From Tipula vernalis (lineage: Eukaryota; Arthropoda; Insecta; Diptera; Tipulidae), in the NCBI GenBank assembly GCA_958295665.1, contig OY282558.1:45074389-45138388 (forward strand): DNA of 64,000 nucleotides. The letters are read 5' to 3'. Shown here in pieces: positions 56,139 to 64,000 of this stretch. The notes beneath the pieces are model-generated. The model saw nothing but the letters and a program-made list of their open reading frames with translations. It ran no database searches and was not told where the DNA came from. The position numbers were made by a program, and so were the translations under genes. The number at the start of each line of letters is the position of its first letter. The first letter of the stretch is position 1.

Positions 56139-58164
56139 TTAAACATGGCGAGATTTATATTCTTGTATAGCTCTTAGAAGTTTGGAGCTATAATCTGGAT
56201 GTGTATGGTGGACTTTATAATTCATCCAGGTATTTTTGAAGTCATGGTGAACTGACTCCATAGCTTGCTCACTGTAGTTCCCGAGTCCTTTCTCCATTTT
56301 TCGGCAAAAATTAGGAACGTGGAAAAAGACAGCATGAACTTTTGGCATTATTGGTATTGCTAGGTCCAAATAACTTCTTTGAAATTCTGAAATATACACC
56401 TCAAATTTTTCGTCAAGACTACTTGAGAAACATGAATTGACGACACTTGAAAAATCATTAAAACATCTGACATATTTTAAACAATGAACACTACATTTTG
56501 CCCGAAGCAGATCTATCTTGTTCAACAAATTTTTGCAGGCATTGCCTGCGAAACCAGGAGATCCATGGACAAATTCTCTGCTTACATTGCACGATTTTGC
56601 CCATTTCTCAGTATCGTCTTCGCATTCCCTCAGCATGTGCCCATACAACGTGTTTACTACCCCGAGCATTAGATGCAGTTTAGGTGGAGGTATTATATCG
56701 ATGATTTCTGTCTCTGGATTCCTTGTAAAAATAGGTTGAGATACGTGACTGTAAAAATTCTTGGCACTAATTTTTTTACTGCCACTATTCTTGAAGGCGT
56801 CTGAATTTTCACGGCAACTACCAACGGTTCTATAACTTCCACACTTACTCAAGAGATCTTTTGATGCAGTACACCACGTACACGGGTAATGAGAAGAATG
56901 AGCCATGACCCCAGTTATTATATTGGCCATTTTTTGGTCTGTGGCAATGGTCATGACTTTTAAGTCATTCGAATGTAGAGAGGACCACAGAGTGCAAACA
57001 TTCACATAATTTTCTTGTGTATCAGAAATGATACCAAGGATGAATAACTTTTTCACACCCGTGTCCTTAAATTTATTGGCGTGTACTCCATCATGATAAT
57101 GCTGCCTGGCCCCTTTGAAATGTGGATTATTATCGGCTCCTTCGAATCTTGATTGAATGGATAAGCAAATCTTCAAAAACCCTCCACCACCGTCAAGCCC
57201 AATTTTCAAATCTACTTCTTGCAAACCTCTTTTTTCTCGAATATATGTAACTTAGCCTTATACATTATTATAACAAACAAAGCATCCAGATCTATTTATT
57301 ACACAAGACTATGGTATTCAATACGTCACAAACACGAGATTCAAAAAACGAATCAAGCTGATGATTCAACAAAAGCAGGTCCTGCTTCAAGTTGGGCTGA
57401 AACATTTTCCTATTCTTACTGCCAACTCGCAAAGCAGCAGTTAGAGAATGTGTCTTTCTTGTAGACAACCCCAATTCTGTACTTATTTTCAATATGTCGA
57501 TAGCTGCGACTGTTTGTTTTCTTGAGCTTTTATCCACATTGTTTGAATTCACTGAAACTGGTAGTTTTTTGCCTCTCCTTTGAGATAACCGCAACTGTCC
57601 TTCATTGTACGAGTGTTCTGGCATGTGTAGAATATCTTTTAGCATTGATGAAGCTAATTTTTCCTTTTCTTTGGTAGACAAATTTTTTGAAATCAATTCA
57701 GTGAGAATAGGGATGCATTTAGGTGAAGTGCAAATTTTGTTTTTATCCAGTGGTCCTCTGCATTTCTTACACTTTTTCTTGATCACTTTTCTTTTCGCTG
57801 AATTTCCTAGACACAGATTGTCTGGTGCACGTCTCGCAATTTCACACAACTTGCAGTCACAAAGTATCTTATTTTTAGATCGTGTTACACATGGGAGTTC
57901 CAGAAAACCAGAATAGTCCGCTAGAGCTAATGTGGTTTCTTCAGAATTTTGTTTATTGAATTTGTATATGATGATTTTGCAACTGCTACAGACAGCAGAT
58001 GGGTAACGAATATCATCAAGATTAATATTTACCGCATTTTTTACCTCAATTTTCAATGGGCCCACAATATCCCACATCTTATCTTTCTTTCTTAAACACA
58101 AAAAACAAATCACGCCTCGGTTTTCTTCATGAGTTCGCGCATGGTCCTTTGTCTTTCGTGACAT
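56139..58164 (-). CDS. RAG1-like transposase (two exons, 58164-57303 and 57250-56139)
   Basis: Exon 1, from the ATG at 58164, gives a Cys-rich region: C20/C23 (CFLC), C59/C62 (VCSSCKIIIYKF), C102-C107 (CDCKLCEIARR), C132/C135 and C145/C150, then a basic stretch. RAG1 has the same series (C..C, FCHNCWSI, CDIC..ARR) in its N-terminal region. Exon 2 holds the core: aspartate in GLDGGGGF, aspartate in ATDQKMANIITGVMAHS followed by YPCTWC, PPPKLHLMLG, and H-x4-HVP (HAVFFHVPNF) followed by SEQAMESVHHDFKNTW with the glutamate. RAG1 has DGMGD, GYDEKL...YICTLC, H-x4-HVP and SEGNES in that order. Joined it is about 657 residues. It should cut and integrate the element. RAG1 comparisons are from memory. 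Catalytic and zinc residues all appear intact. Confidence 0.9.
57251..57302 (-). other. Probable 52-nt intron in the transposase gene
   Basis: Minus strand begins GTAATA and ends CTAAG. Removing it joins the two frames exactly (phase 1) and eliminates the stop codons between them. The length is typical of short fly introns. The acceptor lacks a strong pyrimidine tract, so a small frame-breaking change is the alternative. Confidence 0.6.
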
Positions 58165-58426
58165 TTTGTTTCACTCTTATGTAGTTAATATGTTCGTCTA
58201 TTACTAATAACTGTTATTTACTGGCCGGTTTGTCAACGACTGTTTTGACCAATATTGCGACAACTAAGTCTGTCTTTCTGCTGATTTTTGAAGCAAACAT
58301 TTGAAAACATCAAACATTTTTACGTGAAAAGAAACAAAACAATGTCTGTACACAGACAGATATGGTGATGTATTTATTTTTCAAGCATTTCAGCATATCT
58401 CTTGGCTACATCTACAGAATTATGAA

Positions 58427-58589
58427 TATCGTCGCAGAAAAAAAATTGAAATTGCGTTTTTTCCAAAACGGCTCCGGGGATTTTGCTAATTTTTGTTTTT
58501 TTGGACTTCTCAAACATGGAACTTTCGATCCTTGAAGAAAATAGAGACGTGCTTTTCCGAGCCATTTAAAAGTGGTTCAGGCACACCGT
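58427..58589 (-). repeat. Terminal inverted repeat, right
   Basis: 163 bp; reverse complement begins ACGGTGTGCCTGAACC and matches the left repeat at about 93 percent by eye. Confidence 0.95.
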
Positions 58590-58595
58590 GTGTGA
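58590..58595. repeat. Target-site duplication of the RAG1-like transposon (right)
   Basis: GTGTGA, directly after the right terminal repeat. Confidence 0.93.
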
Positions 58596-58815
58596 TTATC
58601 AGCTTAAACAGCATTGTGCTGATCTAAAATCCACTATAAAGATATGGTTTACTTCTATCAGACACTATGGAACGCCAATGGGAAGAAGCCATAGATTAAT
58701 TTAAGTTAGTTAGTAAATTAAATCAGAAACAAATTGCTCATTAGTCCAGGAGACTAGATTGTAATTACATAAAGTAAATAAATAAAATTTATTTTAAATA
58801 AAAAAAATAAAAAAC
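58596..58815 (+). pseudogene. Jockey ORF2 last codons, 3' UTR and A-rich tail
   Basis: Continues the frame from 55643 with DYQLKQHCADLKS and HYGTPMGRSHRLI, stop near 58697, then an untranslated stretch ending in an A-rich tail (about 58770-58815). Confidence 0.85.
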
Positions 58816-60730
58816 ATCATTTGCAAATCTTGAAAATTTACTAACTTGAGAATCGATCGATTTTTATCTTAACCTTTACCTTGACCGTGTATATTCGGGT
58901 AAAGATCTGGATTTTTACTTTTCAAGATCTCTAAATTTTTTAACGGATTTTGAATTCGTCTAGACTCAGTTACTAAATTTTTGAGTTCTTTTTGAAAACG
59001 CAAAAATTACAACCATCTTGATAATACAGGTATAGATTTTTTCTTTATACGTTTTCTATGGAAATAGCCAAAAAACAAATTGTAAAAGCCCGCTTATAAC
59101 TTTCAAAATTTGGCGCATATTATAAGTTATAATATTTCAGCCAAGTTGTACGATGGTTGATGTGAATAGGTGCCCATGTTCATATGAAGGTAATCCAAAA
59201 ATACCTTGCCATGATAACCATCACAAATTCAAAAATTTATGGAACTAATAAAGCGTAAAATTATACGGTTTTACAAAATTATTTTGGGACTTATAATGAA
59301 ATAATCAATATTCATAACTAATGATATTTTTGGGCTAAGAAATCTGTTGTATCAAGCAATATTGCAATACATCATTATCGTGTTCTTCAAATAAAAAGTG
59401 CACCAAGTGTACTTTTGCATTTCAATGCATTTTTTGGTTAATCGAAAACGACATAAGACTGAGCGTTTGATAAACCTGACTTTTTGCACTGAAGTTTTAT
59501 TGAAAATGCACTTTTTACCGTATTTGTTGTATTTACCCTGTGAATTGGCCGATAACCTATTGGAATAAAGTAAAACCGTATTTTAAGGTACACGTTTAAT
59601 TCTATAATTGCAGACTGAAAGCTCGAATTATTTCATTGATTATTCAAAGGAGGAGACACTTAAAATCATGAAAGTGAAAAAAAAAATCAAATCGATCAGT
59701 TAAATCAAGAATTAATTGCCCAAGGAAACTAACTCGATCGTAAACATCCCAACTCGCGAAGTACATCGTCATTTGTGAAGTATAAAAAACGAGTGGATCA
59801 TTTGATTTGAATAGATAAAGGATAATTGAGAGGTTTTAGTTGGAAAAGCTTTAAATCAAGCTGTACTAACCTCAACATTTATTAGTAATTTTATACATAA
59901 AAATCTTTATACATGTAGATGCTAAGATTTTTTTAAAATTGTGATTTCTTAAAGCAAAATAAAATATTGTTCTAATTCTTCATCTTTAATTATGAAATAA
60001 ATTCGTCGATTATTTTAGAAAATTACTATTCGACAACTAACTAGTTAGTAAAAATGTCTAAGAATTAATTGTCAATCCTTATTCCTATAACTTTCCTAAA
60101 CTTACCTCATTTTTCACGTTACTTTAAAAAAATTTCGTAAGGGAACCTAATGGCCATGACGGTTATAACCAAAAATAGGTCAGGCATATTGCCATAACCA
60201 GCACTAGCGAAACTAAAATTAGGTTGCAGGTCAATCTAGGCTTAATTTTTAATTAAATTAAATTTGTTCCACATACTTGATATTTCTATCAAAGTCTTGC
60301 TTTTGTCTAAAAATGTTTCCTCCAAAATTTTTTAAATAATTTAAAATTGTAGATTAAACCCAAAATTCCAAGAAGTTCTTGTATAGTGTAAAGACAACCA
60401 AATGATTGATTCTCTTTGCAAATGTTCTGCAAAATTTGATTTTTTGGGTTTAGATACAAAAACATTTCAGTTTATTTATGTGGAAGAAGGGCAACTATCT
60501 TATATCAATATATTTAGCTTAAATTAAGCGAGCAGCTAGTTTTTGTTGAATTATTTTCGTCCGGAAAGCCGAACAATGAGTTTAGGATAAAACTTTTGCT
60601 TTATCACTTGGTTTCCGAGTTCAATTCCAGCGGGTTGTAAGTACACTAAAAAACCTGAAACCAGAAAATCCTTGGATTTCGCCATCTTTAATTTCTTTAT
60701 TTTTAACTACATGACCTTTTTGTCCAAATG
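58816..60730. other. AT-rich non-coding stretch
   Basis: Nothing recognised on either strand: no long frame, no repeat array, no LTR ends. Probably host intergenic or intronic DNA or very old relics. Confidence 0.45.
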
Positions 60731-60734
60731 TTGT

Positions 60735-61490
60735 GAAGCTGTAGCTTACCGAATATAGTGAATGTTCGAACTACAATGTGGAATAGATTGCGACCGATGT
60801 ATCTTTTGTCGCAGGAATCTTGGTTTCTAATGTGGGCGTTAAAATCTCCTAGGATGACTACATCGCATGATTTGGGACAACGGTCAATGATTGATGACAG
60901 AGTCGTAAAAATTTTGGAGTGTATGGTGGAACATACACAGAGATGAAAAGGATTTTCCCTTTATTAGGGAAATGGCCAAGTAAAGTAATTATGGCTCCAA
61001 AATAATATTTAATTCCCTTGGGTATTATGTTTGAGTTTCTTATCATGAGAATTCCTACACCTCTCCGAGGACTCTTTGGGTCTTTGGTGAGGGTCATACA
61101 CCTGAGCTAATGTTGGTCTCTTGGAAGCGGCAGCTACTAATATTGTTTGCTTGCAAAATGTCATCGATAATGTCGCGTTTTTGATCGCTGTTGATCCCGC
61201 ATTCGTTCCAAGTGCCAAACCAGTATGAGTAGTGTGTTATAGGAATGGTGGTGGGAGTTAATCGTGTGGCATCAACAATTGTATGTAAGGTTTATCTGAT
61301 GTATGAAGAACGCGATGTATATTTTCAGTAAAGTTATGAACGTAGGAATTTTGTATAGTGGAAGTATATTTCGGTAAGGAGTTTGGCTGGGGTATTAGAA
61401 TGTGGTAGTGGATTCCATTGTATAATAGGTTAATTTGATTTTTATAGTTACAGCATGATGAACGGCTATTTTGATTCCTTTTAATCTGCA
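60735..61490 (-). pseudogene. Non-LTR ORF2 endonuclease remnant
   Basis: Minus frames near 61215-61090 give GINSDQKRDIIDDILQANN and QETNIS, the start of an APE endonuclease. 61097-60858 gives GVGILMIRNSNIIPKGIKYY and KGKILFISVYVPPYTPKF. About 60895-60735, in another frame, gives SCDVVILGDFNAHIRNQDSC. One or two shifts separate them. 61491-61258, a 77-codon frame upstream, may be the end of ORF1. RT is absent. Confidence 0.78.
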
Positions 61491-61978
61491 TATAGCCGAT
61501 AGATATTCGGCACCGCCACAGCTGGAACAGGGTGACACAGTAGTGTTTAACAAACGAAAATTTACAAGTGACACGTTTTTATTCATCATCAAAAATATAT
61601 ACATACAGCAGCATTGCAGCAAAGTAAAATTAAATAATTAATACAAGTACCAGCACAATACAGCGAGTTATCATCATTTTTCATACCAGGTTTGACGACT
61701 TTCATCAATAGATTTCTATTTTTATTATTCATTCAACAAAATTATTAATTTTTAGTAGTAATACAAATATATATATATTTATTTTATTATTAAATTCAAA
61801 TAATTTTTAGCTCGGTCAGGTCATTGTTTTTTTAAATTGTTGTTTCTTTCTACAACGTCATTCGTGGTCAGGGCAATATTGTAAAAGCGATCTATAACAA
61901 TCAAACTTGATTTCAAAATTTTTCTCTCGAATAAAAAATATTTTTAACGGGTAATTCAATTCATTTTTTTTAAATAAA
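61491..61978 (+). other. Probable LTR/leader of the following gypsy element
   Basis: AT-rich, with an (AT)n tract near 61765-61780 and TTTATTTTATTATTAAATTC. The 75-codon minus frame (61395-61622) is unassigned. LTR borders and primer site could not be fixed because the other LTR lies beyond the window. Confidence 0.4.
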
Positions 61979-62335
61979 ATGCCTGATACATTAAAGGGTT
62001 CTGGCGGTGGTGCCGATGTTAACAAAGAAAATTCCTCCGAGCCGCAGGTTTCGGTCAAATCACCTTCAAAATCTATAAATTTGGACCAGCCGTTACAAAA
62101 TCATTTTTCAACGGACAATGGCCAAATTATTCTCATTAAGGAACAATTATCAAATCTTTTGGGTCAATATAACGAATTAAAAACGAAGTTAGACAATCAA
62201 AGTGACATTAAAGATAACGACGGTTCATATAGAAATCATGAGCCTGAACTATGGGAAACGTTTAAAGTCGCAACAAAATTACCTCATTTTTATACCAAGA
62301 AACCGGATCTTTGGTTTTTGCAAATTGAGTGATTA
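61979..62335 (+). pseudogene. Gypsy Gag N-terminus, truncated
   Basis: 117-codon frame from ATG: a Gly/Ser-rich start, a probable helical stretch (LIKEQLSNLLGQYNELKTKL) and KLPHFYTKKPDLWFLQIE, the conserved capsid start of CsRn1/Mag-type Gag. It ends at a stop where most of capsid and nucleocapsid should follow. Confidence 0.8.
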
Positions 62336-62780
62336 TTCATTTTTGACAAGTTATCAAACAATCATTTTTTAGTCGATACGGTTTCAGATTTATCTATCGT
62401 TCCTCCTACTCCTAAAGACAAATCAAGTACGAGTAATTCCATTAATTTGTTCGCCGCTAACGGCTCAAAAATCAAAACATTCGGACAGAAAATCATTACC
62501 ATTTCATTATGATTGCGTAGAAGTTTTGATTGGCCATTTACTGTTGCTGACGTTACAAAACCAAATATCGGTGCAAATTTTTAAAAAAATTTTAATATGC
62601 TCAGACTCAGAAACTAAACTTAAAACCTCGTGTTCTATTAAACACATCTCAGACAACGAAGTGAATATAACCACGTTAATTAACGACAATTCTTTGACAA
62701 ATGATAAATATCTTCGACTCTTAATAGAATTTCACGATCTGACAATTTCTAATTACAAACATTCAAATTCACACGCAAAC
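62336..62780 (+). pseudogene. Gypsy protease remnant
   Basis: [20 protein letters not shown] (62372-62430) is the protease site with DTG changed to DTV; then [13 protein letters not shown] and, after a stop, [19 protein letters not shown]. The downstream spacer continues in the frame 62526-63122. Confidence 0.8.
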
Positions 62781-63590
62781 GTTTTCCATTTTATTGAAAC
62801 AAAGGCTCCTCCTGTCTTCGCGAAAGCTCGTCGGTTGACCCAGGAAAAGTATGATTTAGCGAAAAAAGAGTTTGAATATATGGTTAAGGAAGGGATATGT
62901 CGACCATCAAAGTCTCCATGGGCAAGTCCTTTACACATGGTGCCTAAAAAGGACGGTGATTGGCGTCCGTGTGGCGATTATCGGCGTCTCGATGCCGTAA
63001 CTGTACCTGATCGATATCCAGTGCCTAAAATACAGGATTTTACAATGTACCTTGAATCGATCTCACACGCTCATTTCATCAAATACCAGTTCATGAGTTC
63101 GATATTCCAAAAACTGCAATAATTACACCTTTCGATCTTTATGAATTTACAGTAATGACATTCGGACTTAGAAACGCCGGTCAAACGTTTCAAAGATATG
63201 TCGACCAAGTACTAATAGAGCTACCTTTTGTTTTCAAATATATTGATGATGTTCAGATCGCATCAAAAACCCATGAAGAACATTATGAACACCTTAAAAT
63301 AGTTTTCGAACGTTTTCGTTAATTCGGTCTTAAAATTAATCTAGCAAAATGTGAGTTTGGGAAGTCGGAGATTCATTTTCTTGGCTTTAAAATAAACGAA
63401 AGTGGAATCAAACCCAATCCGGTAAAGGTAGAGATGATATCACAAATTCCATTATCTCAGCTCGCAAAAGATTTAAGGCGATTTATTGCTTCAATAAATT
63501 TTTACCGTCGTTGCATCCCTAACGCTGTCGAGTCTCAAGGCATTTTACAAAAAATGATAAAGGGGAATATTAAAAACTAAACTTCTATTA
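62781..63590 (+). pseudogene. Gypsy reverse transcriptase remnant
   Basis: [60 protein letters not shown] and VPKIQDF (to 63045). The block with the first catalytic aspartate is lost around 63050-63120. Then, after a shift, TFGLRNAGQTFQRYVDQVL, the active site FKYIDDVQIAS (about 63236-63268), a stop at 63320 and the thumb (FLGFKINESGIKPNPVKVEM, RRFIASINFYRRCIPNAVES). Confidence 0.85.
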
Positions 63591-63599
63591 GCGCTTTCG

Positions 63600-64000
63600 A
63601 AAAGTGCAAAAACGAATTAAGAAATGCAATTTTGTTGGTTCACTTGTCTCAAAATTCAAAAATATGCTTACACGTTGACGCATCCAATGATCGCGTTGGT
63701 GCGGCATTGCACCAATTCAAAAATGACATTCTAGAACCATTAGGTTTCTATTCAAAACGGCTAACCAATGCGCAACAAAAATATAAATTTGTAAAACACT
63801 GCCGAACTTCAATCGAAGGTCGTAATTTCACGATTTTTACAGACCATAAACCATTGGTTTTCATGTTTAATAAAAACATGAACCAAACATCACCTCGTCA
63901 ATTAAGGCACATTGATTTTATTGGACAATCTAGCACCGACATATAACACATATCTGGCGAAGAGAATATTGTAGCAGAAATGCTATCGCGTCTAGAAGAC
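63600..64000 (+). pseudogene. Gypsy RNase H, partial
   Basis: CLHVDASNDRVGAALHQF, EPLGFYSKRLTNAQQKYK, NFTIFTDHKPLVFMFNK and RQLRHIDFI, in a frame open from 63632 to 63946; a stop follows, and GEENIVAEMLSRLED runs to the window edge. Catalytic aspartates of RNase H are visible in VDASN and TDHKP. Confidence 0.85.

Larger units (their letters stand above)
55644..58589 (-). mobile_element. DNA transposon with RAG1-like transposase
   Basis: 2946 bp with 163-bp terminal inverted repeats (55644-55806 and 58427-58589; about 11 mismatches by eye) beginning ACGGTGTRYCTGAACC, and a 6-bp target duplication GTGTGA. It holds one gene on the minus strand in two frames separated by a probable short intron. 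No second gene (in particular nothing RAG2-like) is present. The combination of near-identical ends, an open frame and a clean target duplication indicates a fairly recent insertion. Confidence 0.93.
54010..58815 (+). mobile_element. Jockey non-LTR retrotransposon, 5'-truncated, split by the RAG1-like transposon
   Basis: ORF2 from the endonuclease-RT linker onward at 54010-55643, and its last codons, 3' UTR and A-rich tail at 58590-58815. A 5' truncation and an A-rich 3' end are usual for target-primed insertion. The flanks hold AAAAATCATT (near 53987) and AAACATCATT (near 58812), a possible imperfect target duplication. Confidence 0.88.
61979..64000 (+). mobile_element. CsRn1/Mag-like Ty3/gypsy element, runs off the right edge
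   Basis: Gag start (61979), protease (about 62360-62600), RT (62800-63545) and RNase H (63630-64000) follow in order. The Gag is cut short and fused to the protease by deletion, and stops interrupt protease and RT. The last bases (EMLSRLED) are the usual RNase H end, so integrase would lie outside the window. Confidence 0.85.

Noticed and set aside
1..64000. CRISPR arrays, operons or riboswitches
   Set aside because: The sequence is eukaryotic; the tandem arrays at 21-23.6 kb have no spacer structure.

Overview
The window reads as AT-rich nuclear DNA from an insect, most likely a fly. The evidence is the repeat content (BEL/Pao, several Ty3/gypsy lineages, Jockey-clade non-LTR elements, mariner, Helitron), the A/T homopolymers and TATA/CA microsatellites, and the lack of any bacterial gene organisation. 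No complete host gene is recognisable. One candidate terminal exon (20413-20556, minus) and one ambiguous short open stretch (37257-37466) are the only hints of host coding sequence. Nearly everything that can be annotated is a transposable element, mostly decayed and often nested.

Layout. 1-1215: Jockey-clade fragment running off the left edge. 5555-9990: decayed BEL/Pao element with a tRNA-Tyr-type primer site. 10071-10743: two LTR-like sequences head to head, forming a long palindrome. 10811-11046: GC-ended MITE. 13620-15850: Mag-like gypsy remnant (minus) carrying a TA-flanked MITE. 15910-16465: ATGGTATG-type simple repeat. 20570-24570: one non-LTR element split by a foldback-like unit (21062-23640) whose arms are inverted tandem arrays and whose core is a decayed Helitron helicase. 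24690-37210: an old gypsy element that took a mariner (33996-34920) and then, at the mariner's edge, a young intact BEL/Pao element (27208-33991; LTRs differ at 1 of 584 bases; one 1750-residue Gag-Pol frame). 40640-45760: a 17.6/297-like gypsy element split by a Jockey-clade element that itself carries a MITE. 46140-47790: a second gypsy remnant in the opposite orientation. 51930-52930: ORF1/ORF2 junction of another non-LTR element. 54010-58815: Jockey ORF2 split by a complete DNA transposon (55644-58589). 60735-61490: non-LTR endonuclease fragment (minus). 61979-64000: another gypsy element running off the right edge.

The most striking item is the 2946-bp DNA transposon at 55644-58589. It has 163-bp terminal inverted repeats, a 6-bp target duplication (GTGTGA), and a transposase gene open except for one probable 52-nt intron. 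The protein has an N-terminal cysteine-rich region laid out like the RAG1 N-terminal zinc region. Its core keeps a DDE triad together with a CxxC and an H-x4-H-V-P motif placed as in RAG1. Removing the element plus one target duplication restores the interrupted Jockey reading frame exactly, so its borders are secure.

The insertions allow a relative chronology: gypsy, then mariner, then BEL at 24.7-37.2 kb; non-LTR, then Helitron/foldback at 20.6-24.6 kb; Jockey, then RAG1-like transposon at 54-58.8 kb; gypsy, then Jockey, then MITE at 40.6-45.8 kb. The stretches between elements are AT-rich with no gene I can support; they may be intron or intergenic DNA of a host locus.
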